DNA of 64,000 nt from Spirosoma terrae. Its GTDB lineage: Bacteria; Bacteroidota; Bacteroidia; Cytophagales; Spirosomataceae. This document shows positions 18,113 through 26,711 of the stretch, one piece after another. Location: NCBI RefSeq assembly GCF_010435915.1, contig NZ_JAAFZH010000012.1:124001-188000 (forward strand). The letters are read 5' to 3'. Made by a program: the position numbers and the translations under genes. Under the pieces are notes generated by a model. The model saw only the letters and a list, made by a program, of their open reading frames with translations. It was not told the DNA's origin and made no database searches. Every line of letters starts with the position of its first letter. Positions within the stretch are counted from its first letter, which is position 1.

Positions 18113-20533
18113 TTATTCGCTACGTAATGATTTGACCGGATTCATCAGCGCTGCCTTCACACTTTGGAAGCTCACCGTTGCCAAAGCAATCGTCACAGCC
18201 GATAAGCCTGCTACGGCAAAAACCCACCATTCGATGGCAATTTTATAGGCGAAATCGGCCAACCATTGGTCCATTGCATACCAGGCAATGGGACTGGCAA
18301 TACATAGAGCAATCAATACTAGCTTTAGAAAATCCTTCGACAACAACGTAACGACACTGGCCGTCGACGCGCCCAGCACTTTGCGAACCCCAATTTCTTT
18401 GGTCCGTCGTTCGATGGTAAAGGTGGCTAGTCCCCAAAGCCCCAAACAGCAGATAACCAGTGCCAGACCGGCAAAAATGCGTAGCAGCATAAATTGCCTT
18501 GCTTCTTCTTCATACTGCTTCTGAAGGCTCTGGTCTAGAAATTCGGCCTCATACAGCGAATTGGGGAAATACTGCTTCCAGATACGCTCCACAGCGGCCA
18601 TGGTTGCCGGATAATTTTTGGTCTGTAATTTCAATCCGGCAGAATAATAATAGTGGGCGAAGTTGAGCATGATAACGGGATTGATAGCCTCCCGAAGCGA
18701 ACTCGCGTGAAAGTCGCGAACAACCCCTACAATTTCGGCCGTGATGTCGTTGAGTCCAATACGTACTTTGCGACCCAACGCCTGTTCTGGCTTCGTATAC
18801 CCCAGCGCTTTGGTTAATGCTTCATTGACCACGAATACGTAGCGCCGTTGTTCGAACGGTATTTTTTTCGTGATTGCTAACGTATCAGCATCCGTCAGGA
18901 AACGGCCTGCTGCCAATTTCAAATCATAAGTCTGGAGGTAATTGGCATCAACGGTCTTAATATTGACATTTATCCGCTTAGCTGGATTCGCTGGGTCAGG
19001 ATGTACACCCGTGTTGAAGTTGTTTCGCGACGTAGGGGCACCAATACCAAACGAAATATGCTCAATTCCCGGAATCTCGTGCAGCGACTGACGAAGCGCG
19101 TCGCTAATTTTCTCCGGATCAGGAATAGCTACCGTCAGAACGGCATCGCGGCTAAAACCAAGATCTTTTTCCCGAAACAGTTTCATTTGCTGGTAAATCA
19201 CCAGCACCGCAACCGCCAGGATGATCGATACAGAAAATTGAAAAATTACCAATCCCTGACGAATCCAGCCCTGACTCCCCCGCCCAATATCAGCTCTTGA
19301 TTTCAGCACTTTGACAGGCTTTAACTTCGCCATAAAAAAGGCGGGATACGTACCGGCCGACAGAGCGGTCAGCAAGGCTAGCACCAGCATAAAGCCAACA
19401 ACAATCGGCGCATCGAACGTAATTTGTTTCTGCAGGAAGCCATTGAGCGTCGGCAACACCAGATAGGCAATCGCTACGGCCATAGTTGCCGATAGAAGCG
19501 ACAGCCATACTGCTTCGCCCAAAAACTGCCCAATCAACTGGTTAAAGGTAGCGCCAATCGCTTTTCGAACACCCACTTCTTTGGCCCGTGTGGTAGCTCT
19601 TGCCGTAGCCATATTCACAAAATTGATGCAGGCAATCAATAAGACAAACAGGCCAATAATTCCAAAAACCCATAGATAGGTAGGCTCAATAGCCGGAACG
19701 AACGGACTCCCTTCAAATTCTGGATTCAGATGAATATCCTCAATAGATTGTAAAGCCAGATGGCGTTCGCTACCGGATCGATTTTCATCGGCAAAATACT
19801 TCTTCGACGCTTTAGTTAATCGGCTGGCATACTGATCGGGTTGCCGACCTTCGGGCAAAAGCACGTAAACACTCCCCGACGAACGTAGTCCCCACTGCGT
19901 AATATCCCAGGAAAGATACGATTTCAGCGTTTTGTAGGAGACAATCATGCTCGATTTCAGATGCGTCTGCGCTGACATATCCTGCATGACTCCCGCCACA
20001 CGTAGCCTAACGGTTTCGCCCAGCCGGAAGGTCTTCCCAATGGGCGACGCATTTCCGAAATACGTACGGGCCGCACTCTCCGTCAAAATCACCTGATTGG
20101 GCTGCGAGAGAATGGTTTTAGGGTCGCCGACCTTCATAGTCAGGGCAAACAGATCAAACAGTTGCGGCTCAGCAAAAAGCACCCGATATTCCGACAGAAT
20201 TTTCTCCGGCGAAATCACTACAGACGTATTTTCTTCGGCATGAATACTGGCAACTACTGGCCAGTCTGAAAAATCACTACGTATGGCATCACCCAGCGGA
20301 TAGGGAACAATACCGGATTTCTCAAGATCATCCCCGGTTTTAACGACTTCGTTAATTCGATATACCCGTTCCCCCAGTGGATGGAAACGATCAAACCCAC
20401 TCTCGTACCGTACAAACAACAAAATGAGCAGACACGTAGTCAGCCCAAGTGTTAAGCCAATCAGATTGATACCCGTTGTGGTTGGGTATTTAGCCAGATT
20501 TCGCCAGGCGATTTTGAGATAGTTTTTGAGCAT
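18113..20533 (-). CDS. MacB/FtsX-type ABC transporter permease, paralogue 7
   Basis: 806 residues, MLKNYLKIAWRNLAKY. Coupling stretches KEVGVRKAIGAT and KEIGVRKVLGAS. Eight TM segments. The second half has CLGLWGLATFTIERRTKEIG, a variant of the family motif. It is separated from paralogue 8 by a perfect 12-bp hairpin at 20545-20572, so its transcription probably begins in the 48-bp gap or depends on readthrough. It ends ALMNPVKSLRSE. Confidence 0.9.
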   Translation of the reverse strand: MLKNYLKIAWRNLAKYPTTTGINLIGLTLGLTTCLLILLFVRYESGFDRFHPLGERVYRINEVVKTGDDLEKSGIVPYPLGDAIRSDFSDWPVVASIHAEENTSVVISPEKILSEYRVLFAEPQLFDLFALTMKVGDPKTILSQPNQVILTESAARTYFGNASPIGKTFRLGETVRLRVAGVMQDMSAQTHLKSSMIVSYKTLKSYLSWDITQWGLRSSGSVYVLLPEGRQPDQYASRLTKASKKYFADENRSGSERHLALQSIEDIHLNPEFEGSPFVPAIEPTYLWVFGIIGLFVLLIACINFVNMATARATTRAKEVGVRKAIGATFNQLIGQFLGEAVWLSLLSATMAVAIAYLVLPTLNGFLQKQITFDAPIVVGFMLVLALLTALSAGTYPAFFMAKLKPVKVLKSRADIGRGSQGWIRQGLVIFQFSVSIILAVAVLVIYQQMKLFREKDLGFSRDAVLTVAIPDPEKISDALRQSLHEIPGIEHISFGIGAPTSRNNFNTGVHPDPANPAKRINVNIKTVDANYLQTYDLKLAAGRFLTDADTLAITKKIPFEQRRYVFVVNEALTKALGYTKPEQALGRKVRIGLNDITAEIVGVVRDFHASSLREAINPVIMLNFAHYYYSAGLKLQTKNYPATMAAVERIWKQYFPNSLYEAEFLDQSLQKQYEEEARQFMLLRIFAGLALVICCLGLWGLATFTIERRTKEIGVRKVLGASTASVVTLLSKDFLKLVLIALCIASPIAWYAMDQWLADFAYKIAIEWWVFAVAGLSAVTIALATVSFQSVKAALMNPVKSLRSE

Positions 20534-20544
20534 GGTTATATGAT

Positions 20545-20572
20545 GTAGAGACGCAACGTATTGCGTCTCTAC
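20545..20572 (-). terminator. Perfect 12-bp hairpin after permease paralogue 8
   Basis: Arms GTAGAGACGCAA and TTGCGTCTCTAC around CGTA. It follows the stop of paralogue 8 (20582). A related but broken copy (GTAGAGACG, then GAGACGCAACGTATTGC) is at 13173-13208, so this is also a dispersed repeat. Confidence 0.6.
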
Positions 20573-20581
20573 GGGATGGTT

Positions 20582-22999
20582 TTATTCAGAACGTAACGAT
20601 TTGACGGGATTCATCAGAGCCGCTTTCACGCTTTGGAAACTCACCGTTAGCAAGGCAATGACGATGGCTACTACGCCCGCCAAAGCGAATACCCACCATT
20701 CAATATCAATTTTGTAGGCAAAATCCTGTAACCACTTGTCCATTGCATACCAGGCAATAGGACTGGCAATAACAATGGCCGCAATCACCAGTTTAAGGAA
20801 ATCTTTGGAGAGCAATCCAACAATACTGACAACGGAAGCGCCCAGTACTTTGCGAACCCCAATTTCTTTGGTCCGTTGCTGAATGGTCAGCAGAGCAATC
20901 GCAAACAAACCCATACACGACAAAACGATGGCAATTCCGGCAGCCGACGAGAAAATAGTGGCCAGCCGTTGCTCTCGCTTATACCAACGTTCGGTATTCT
21001 CGTCAAGGAATGAGCCGCTAAACTCCTGTTTAGGCGCAATTGATTTCCAGACCGTTTTGATGGTCTCCATGGCTCCCGTTAAGTTGTGCGGATTGACACG
21101 TACCAAAATGTATTGGACCGGCGAATTCGCCTGCATGTGCATCACAATCGGTTTAGCTTCCTGGTGCAACGAGTACAAATTGAAATCGGAAACAACACCA
21201 ACGATCTGAAACTGCTTATTGTCGGGTTTGATAAATTTACCGACAGGATTAGTCTCGCCCAATTGCTTGGCCATACTCTGCGTAATGAGAATAGCATTGC
21301 TTGAATCAGTGCTGTACGTAGCGCTAAAATCACGTCCTTGCAGCAGCTTGACGCCCAATGTTTTCAGGTAATCCGTATCCACCCGAAGCCAGTCGCAGGT
21401 AATATCACGCTTGCCATACTGAAACCCGTACATCATCCGCGATGAACCCCCATCCAGACCATATCCAATGTTCACGCCTGTTCCTGATACGGCTACGATA
21501 TTGGGTTGATTCGACAAGCGATCCCGCATAGCTTTCAGCACGTCCGTACTATTCAATTCCCCTCCTACCGGAATACTCACTACCTGGTCTTTATCGAGCC
21601 CCATTGGTTTCTGTTGCAGATACGAAATTTGCTGGCGAACAATGAGTGTACACACAATCAGCAGACAGGCAATCGTAAACTGAGTTATAATCAGCGAATT
21701 ACGCAGCAAGCCGGGCCGACTGACTTTCACCTTCCCTTTCAATACCTCAACGGCATTGAATCGGGTCACAAACCAGGACGGGTAGCCCCCAGCAATCAGA
21801 GAGATTAGCAAAAAGCCCAAACCCGTAGCCAGTAACACAGTTGGCGTCAGAAAGTCATCCAGCGTTAACTGACTTTTAAACATCTTATTGAATATAGGCA
21901 GTATAGCGTAGGCGATACCGAGCCCTATTGCCAGCGATCCGAAGCATAAAAGCAGTGTTTCGCCCCAGATCTGGCCAAATAGTTGACCACGTTGCGCCCC
22001 CAGTGACTTCCGAACGCCAACTTCACGCGCCCGAGACAGCGACTGGGCAATAGTCAGGTTGATGAAATTGATACAGGCAATGGCCAGAATAAAAAGACCA
22101 ACGAGTAACAACGTAAAGACGTAGGTCTGGCTAATCCCCATCCCATGCGTTGTTTCGGTATCGAAATGAACAGTCAATAAAGGCTGAAACAATACACTCC
22201 GCTGAAAGCCCAGTTCATTTTTTGGATAGCCCTGTTTTTGTCTTTCCTGAATATCGGAGGCAAAATACTTGTCCATCATCGCCTGGGTCCGTCGCTGTAA
22301 TGCCTGCGGATCAACACCAGGTTTCAGTTTTACATAGACATCATGATTGCCATGATCCCAGCGATCTTTAAATTCCTGGTAATCGCCCGCGTTATCGCTA
22401 CGTACCAGCGCATCGTAGGTAAACGACGAGTTTTTAGGGGATTCGCTTACGACTCCGGTTACGTTAAAGGTTTGCCAGTTGCCATTCATCCGCAACTCCA
22501 GCGGTTTACCAACCGGATCCTCATCCCCAAAAATATCCTTGGCCGTACGTTCGCTGATCACAATATCGCTCAGGCTTTTCATGGCTGTTTTCGCATTCCC
22601 TTTTGTCATGGGAAATGTGAACATCTGCAAAAAATCGGCATCAGCCATTCGCACATCTTTTGTGTAGGTCTGATTATTCCGTCGAATGCTCGCACTCCGG
22701 TCGAACCAACGCGTTACGCCTTCGATTTCAGGAAACTCGGCCTTAAGGATTGGCGAAATAGGATACGGCATGGTTGCTCCTTTGTCGGGCGATCCATCTC
22801 GATTAGACGACAGAAAATACAAACGAAAAATCCGATCAGCGTCCGTATGAAACGTATCGTACGACAACTCAAAGGAAGCCGTCAGAAATAACAAAATGCA
22901 CGTACCAAACGCCACCGACAAGCCAATAACGTTGATTAACGTATGCGTCCGATTTTTCCAGAGTGTGCGAAAAGCGACTTTCAGGTAATTGCGAAACAT
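20582..22999 (-). CDS. MacB/FtsX-type ABC transporter permease, paralogue 8
   Basis: 805 residues, MFRNYLKVAFRTLWKN. Coupling stretches REVGVRKSLGAQ and KEIGVRKVLGAS. The segment before the last three TM helices reads SCMGLFAIALLTIQQRTKEIG, distinct from the CLGLFGLATFT pattern of most copies. Eight TM segments and two periplasmic domains. It starts 41 bp from the divergent Uma2-like gene at 23041, so the promoter of either gene must lie in that gap or inside its neighbour. Confidence 0.9.
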   Translation of the reverse strand: MFRNYLKVAFRTLWKNRTHTLINVIGLSVAFGTCILLFLTASFELSYDTFHTDADRIFRLYFLSSNRDGSPDKGATMPYPISPILKAEFPEIEGVTRWFDRSASIRRNNQTYTKDVRMADADFLQMFTFPMTKGNAKTAMKSLSDIVISERTAKDIFGDEDPVGKPLELRMNGNWQTFNVTGVVSESPKNSSFTYDALVRSDNAGDYQEFKDRWDHGNHDVYVKLKPGVDPQALQRRTQAMMDKYFASDIQERQKQGYPKNELGFQRSVLFQPLLTVHFDTETTHGMGISQTYVFTLLLVGLFILAIACINFINLTIAQSLSRAREVGVRKSLGAQRGQLFGQIWGETLLLCFGSLAIGLGIAYAILPIFNKMFKSQLTLDDFLTPTVLLATGLGFLLISLIAGGYPSWFVTRFNAVEVLKGKVKVSRPGLLRNSLIITQFTIACLLIVCTLIVRQQISYLQQKPMGLDKDQVVSIPVGGELNSTDVLKAMRDRLSNQPNIVAVSGTGVNIGYGLDGGSSRMMYGFQYGKRDITCDWLRVDTDYLKTLGVKLLQGRDFSATYSTDSSNAILITQSMAKQLGETNPVGKFIKPDNKQFQIVGVVSDFNLYSLHQEAKPIVMHMQANSPVQYILVRVNPHNLTGAMETIKTVWKSIAPKQEFSGSFLDENTERWYKREQRLATIFSSAAGIAIVLSCMGLFAIALLTIQQRTKEIGVRKVLGASVVSIVGLLSKDFLKLVIAAIVIASPIAWYAMDKWLQDFAYKIDIEWWVFALAGVVAIVIALLTVSFQSVKAALMNPVKSLRSE

Positions 23000-23040
23000 C
23001 CTCGTTTATAGTATTTTTGGTAAAACTCGTTACATAGAGC

Positions 23041-23490
23041 ATGCATTACATTAATCCAGTTTCACTCAAAAGCCTCGTTTTAGAGGATGAAATGGGGGTG
23101 AATGCTCCTATAATTCATCAAAGTGTTATTGCTCGGTTGACAGCGGGTTTATACCCTTTTTTCCGTTCAGGACAAATTCCGTACGAACCCTTACCCGAAA
23201 CAATGATCGCCGAGGGCTATGCCAGCCCGGTGCCCGATGTTATTCTCTATGACCATTCGAACGAAGAAACAAAGCTTATAATCGAAGTTTGTCAGAACCA
23301 AGGCCTTAGACATGATCTTGCCAAGGTAATCCGGCTCATTGACGAAGATGTTTACGGCATCCGCGAGGGTTTTGTTTACAACTACAAAACCCAGCAATGG
23401 CTCCGCTATCGTTTTGGCGATGGCGGACTGACTACCGAATCATCGTTCTCCGAAATTCTCAATCTTGATTTGAATCAGTTCCTACTGTAG
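23041..23490 (+). CDS. Uma2-like (DUF820) endonuclease-fold protein
   Basis: 149 residues. The layout fits the Uma2/DUF820 family of restriction-endonuclease fold: an early histidine with HQSVIARL, the acidic motif SPVPDVILYD, and a following core strand LIIEVCQNQ in the position of the PD-(D/E)xK box, though Cys takes the place of the usual Lys. The end has DLAKVIRLIDEDVYGIREGFVYNY, typical of the family. Its cellular role is unknown. It is the only plus-strand gene within the permease tandem and splits paralogues 8 and 9, so it looks like an insertion. No mobile-element ends were seen around it. Confidence 0.65.
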   Translation: MHYINPVSLKSLVLEDEMGVNAPIIHQSVIARLTAGLYPFFRSGQIPYEPLPETMIAEGYASPVPDVILYDHSNEETKLIIEVCQNQGLRHDLAKVIRLIDEDVYGIREGFVYNYKTQQWLRYRFGDGGLTTESSFSEILNLDLNQFLL

Positions 23491-23526
23491 TGTATCTGGA
23501 TCATCCCAAAATCCGACAAATCCCGG

Positions 23527-25893
23527 TTACTCGCTTCGCAAACTCGTTACCGGATTCGTCAAAGCAGCTTTAATACTCTGATAGCTGACGGTCAAAAACG
23601 CAATCAATAAGGCCAATCCACCCGCCATTCCAAAGATCCACCAGCTTAGGTCCGTTTTATAGGCAAACGAATCAAGCCACTTAGTTAAGGTCCACCACGC
23701 TAAGGGAGCGGCCAATACCAACGCGATTAACACTAGTTTCAGAAAATCTTTTGACAGCAACGTAACAATGCTGCCCACCGAAGCTCCCAGCACTTTCCGA
23801 ACGCCGATCTCTTTGTTACGTTGTTCGGCGGTAAAAGCAGCCAGGCCAAACAGTCCCAGACACGAAATCAGAATAGCCAGCACCCCAAAGTAGTTTATCA
23901 ACGTATCAACCTGCTGTTCAGCACGGTATAGCTTCTCGTATTCTTCGTCCAGGAAATGAAAGTTGAACGGATAGTTTGGATTGTAGGCTTTAGATAGTTT
24001 TTCCAGATCGGCAATCGCCTGCTGCGTTTGTCCGGGCCGGGTCTTCACCAGCAAATAACTTGTATTCAAATAGTTGAAACAAAGGATAAGCGGTTTGATG
24101 GTTTCATGAAGCGACTGCATATGGAAGTCTTTCATAACTCCAACAATCCGGCCTTTTCCCATCCAGAACTGGACTTCTTTACCGACCGGATTATTCATAT
24201 TCATCATCCGGGCCGTTGCTTCATTAATGACGTAATTCGACGAATCAGCGGGGCTGCTGGTCTGAAAATCACGGCCATCGACCATCTTGATATTCATGGT
24301 CCGGGCAAAATCACTGCCCACAAACATGGCAAACACCTGATGGTCCTGACGCGGATCTTTTCCCGGCCACCGTAAATCGCCCGATGAACCCCGAACATCA
24401 ATTGGTAATGATCCAGCAGTAGTGGCCGAGCCAACAGACGGCAAACGGACAACTTCACGCTGGAAAGCTTCGTATTGCTTCGTATCAGAAAACCCCTCTA
24501 TGGGCCAGTAGAGTACGTTTTCGCGGTCGAGACCGAGATGTTTGCTACGTAGGTAATCCATTTGTTTCCCAACCGCCAGCATCCCGACAATCAGAAAAAC
24601 AGACAACGAAAACTGGAAAACAACCAGAACCCGGCGAAACAGCGCAGGCCCCGCCCCTACCTGAAAGCGACCTTTTAGGATTTTAATGGGTTGTAAAGAA
24701 GACAGAAAGAACGCCGGATAACTTCCAGACAGTACTCCCGTAATGATCGCTAGCCCCAGTACAATAAGCCAGAGAATCGGATCGGTCAGGTCGAGCGTTA
24801 ATGTTGTGCCCGATACCGCATTGAATGATGGTAAGGCAAGCCACACCAGGCCCAGCGACAACGTAATTGCCAGCAAACTCGTCAACATGGATTCGCTCAG
24901 AAACTGCCCGGCTAATGACGACCGTAATGCGCCAACTACTTTTCGAACCCCCACTTCTTTAGCTCGGGTTGCTGACCGGGCTGTTGCCAGATTCATAAAA
25001 TTGACACAGGCGATCAGCAGGATAAACAACGCCACCAGCCCGAAAACGCGAACGTATTCAATACGTCCCCCCACGCTCTTTCCATTCTTATACTCCGAAT
25101 ACAGATGTAGATCGGTGATTGATTGAAGTGTAGGCCGACCTGTCTCGAAATTTTTACCCGCGTGGCGCGGATAGATGCTACTCATAGCGGCTTCAGCCTG
25201 CGCCAGCGTCGTATTCGGCTTCAACCGAACATACGTCCTGAACGAGCTGTTCCCCCAGGTCTTCATCCAATCCTGAGCCTGCACGTTCCAGTTAACAAGC
25301 CAGCCAAATTGCAGCGTGGAATTATGAGGAACGTCCTCAACAACAGCTCCCACTACGTAGTACTTATCGTTATTCAGTTGAAGTTTTTGCCCCAGAGCCT
25401 CCCCATTCGGAAAGAACTTCTCAGCAACCTTTCGGGTAATAACAATCTGGTTCGGCTGTTTCAGGGCAGCTGCCGGATTGCCTGCAATGACGGGTAAATT
25501 AAATACGCCAAAGAAATCATCGGTAGCAAAATGGCCTTGTTCTTTGGCGGTTTTATCACCCACTTTTATCAGGTACTCCGGGCCATAGTCTAATTTAAGC
25601 GTAGCTGCTACTTCGGGAATATCTTTAGCAATAGCTTCCTGCAGTGGGCCGGGTGTCACGAAATTGGTGCCAATATCGGCCGAAGGATCATTGGGGTTTG
25701 TAAAGTTGACCCGTACGTAGCAAATACGTTCCGCATCAGGCCAAAACCGATCATAGCTCAGTTCATCGCGTACCCAAAGCCCGATCAGCAGGCTACAGGC
25801 CATGCCCAACGCCAGTCCAAAAACGTTGATAGACGAATAAAGCTTGTGTTTTAACAAGCTCCTGACGGCGATTTTGAGATAGTTGCGGATCAT
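23527..25893 (-). CDS. MacB/FtsX-type ABC transporter permease, paralogue 9
   Basis: 788 residues from ATG 25893 (MIRNYLKIAVRSLLKH). Coupling stretches KEVGVRKVVGAL and KEIGVRKVLGAS. It is the copy next to the ATPase and fusion-protein genes and is the natural primary partner of both. However, a perfect 12-bp hairpin at 25916-25943 lies between the ATPase stop and this start, so expression as one operon requires readthrough. The end reads ALTNPVTSLRSE, with Thr for the Lys of the other copies. Confidence 0.9.
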   Translation of the reverse strand: MIRNYLKIAVRSLLKHKLYSSINVFGLALGMACSLLIGLWVRDELSYDRFWPDAERICYVRVNFTNPNDPSADIGTNFVTPGPLQEAIAKDIPEVAATLKLDYGPEYLIKVGDKTAKEQGHFATDDFFGVFNLPVIAGNPAAALKQPNQIVITRKVAEKFFPNGEALGQKLQLNNDKYYVVGAVVEDVPHNSTLQFGWLVNWNVQAQDWMKTWGNSSFRTYVRLKPNTTLAQAEAAMSSIYPRHAGKNFETGRPTLQSITDLHLYSEYKNGKSVGGRIEYVRVFGLVALFILLIACVNFMNLATARSATRAKEVGVRKVVGALRSSLAGQFLSESMLTSLLAITLSLGLVWLALPSFNAVSGTTLTLDLTDPILWLIVLGLAIITGVLSGSYPAFFLSSLQPIKILKGRFQVGAGPALFRRVLVVFQFSLSVFLIVGMLAVGKQMDYLRSKHLGLDRENVLYWPIEGFSDTKQYEAFQREVVRLPSVGSATTAGSLPIDVRGSSGDLRWPGKDPRQDHQVFAMFVGSDFARTMNIKMVDGRDFQTSSPADSSNYVINEATARMMNMNNPVGKEVQFWMGKGRIVGVMKDFHMQSLHETIKPLILCFNYLNTSYLLVKTRPGQTQQAIADLEKLSKAYNPNYPFNFHFLDEEYEKLYRAEQQVDTLINYFGVLAILISCLGLFGLAAFTAEQRNKEIGVRKVLGASVGSIVTLLSKDFLKLVLIALVLAAPLAWWTLTKWLDSFAYKTDLSWWIFGMAGGLALLIAFLTVSYQSIKAALTNPVTSLRSE

Positions 25894-25915
25894 ATAGAGG
25901 TTAAGGTTAAAAGCC

Positions 25916-25943
25916 AAACCGCACCGGTGGCCCGGTGCGGTTT
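25916..25943 (-). terminator. Perfect 12-bp GC-rich hairpin after the ATPase gene
   Basis: Arms AAACCGCACCGG and CCGGTGCGGTTT around a 4-base loop, starting 3 bp after the ATPase stop. On the minus strand a T-rich stretch (TTTGGCTTTTAA) overlaps its end, consistent with an intrinsic terminator or attenuator before permease paralogue 9. Confidence 0.7.
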
Positions 25944-25946
25944 AGA

Positions 25947-26624
25947 CTATACGTGGAAGTTCTCGGTTACCACCTTCCCGTCAAACAAGTTGACGATACG
26001 ATGCGCAAAACCGGCATCGTAAGGGGAGTGAGTTACCATGATGATGGTAGTTCCTTCATCATTCAACTCACCTAATAGCTTCATCACTTCTTCCCCGTTT
26101 TTCGAATCGAGGTTACCGGTCGGCTCATCGGCCAGGATCAGTTTGGGTTTCGCAACAACTGCCCGTGCGATGGCAGTACGTTGTTGCTGACCGCCCGATA
26201 ACTGCTGAGGAAAGTGGTTCCGGCGGTGCATAATGCTCATTCGCTCCAGCGTTTCTTCAACGCGCTTTTTACGCTCGTCTGCTGGTGTTTTCAGGTATAG
26301 CAATGGCAGCTCTACGTTTTCATACACTGTCAGCTCGTCGATCAGGTTAAAACTCTGGAACACGAAGCCAATTGAGCCTTTACGAAGCTGAGCCCGTTGC
26401 CGCTCGGTCATTCTCGCAACAGCGGTGCCGTAGAAATTGTATTCGCCTTCGCTGGGATTATCCAGCAGGCCAAGAATATTTAACAAGGTTGATTTACCGC
26501 AACCGGAAGGACCCATGATAGCGACAAATTCACCATCTCGTACTTCCATGTTGATGCCATTGAGGGCGGTGGTTTCTACTTCTTCGGTCGAGAAGAGTTT
26601 CTGAAGGTTAACTGTTTGGATCAT
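25947..26624 (-). CDS. ABC transporter ATP-binding protein, MacB/LolD class
   Basis: 225 residues, a complete nucleotide-binding domain: Walker A GPSGCGKST near residues 39-47, Q-loop in FVFQSFNLIDEL, signature LSGGQQQR near 141, Walker B LILADEP, and the switch histidine in MVTHSP. The size and sequence fit the MacB/LolD/FtsE class that drives FtsX-fold permeases by a mechanical cycle. It is the only ATPase in the window, so it presumably serves one or more of the nine permeases. It is 87 bp downstream of the fusion-protein gene; a dispersed repeat (26636-26704) fills that gap. Confidence 0.93.
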   Translation of the reverse strand: MIQTVNLQKLFSTEEVETTALNGINMEVRDGEFVAIMGPSGCGKSTLLNILGLLDNPSEGEYNFYGTAVARMTERQRAQLRKGSIGFVFQSFNLIDELTVYENVELPLLYLKTPADERKKRVEETLERMSIMHRRNHFPQQLSGGQQQRTAIARAVVAKPKLILADEPTGNLDSKNGEEVMKLLGELNDEGTTIIMVTHSPYDAGFAHRIVNLFDGKVVTENFHV

Positions 26625-26635
26625 GTTTTTTTCTT

Positions 26636-26704
26636 GACAGGATTAACAAGATTTACAGGATGAAACAGACTAGTAAAAATCATGTTAATCCTGTAAACCC
26701 TGTC
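26636..26704. repeat. Imperfect inverted repeat of the GACAGGATTAACA type
   Basis: The left part GACAGGATTAACAAGATT is mirrored imperfectly by GTTAATCCTGTAAACCCTGTC at the right. It lies between the fusion-protein and ATPase genes inside their operon. It is similar in style, not in sequence, to the AGAACCGGGATT elements elsewhere in the window. Confidence 0.55.
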
Positions 26705-26711
26705 GAAAAAA

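Noticed and set aside
22343..22891. 182-codon open frame antisense to permease paralogue 8
   Set aside because: It is a by-product of codon use in the conserved permease; similar antisense frames appear at matching places in other copies.
26636..26704. Repeat units as a small CRISPR array
   Set aside because: There is no regular repeat-spacer period and no cas gene; it is a single imperfect inverted repeat.
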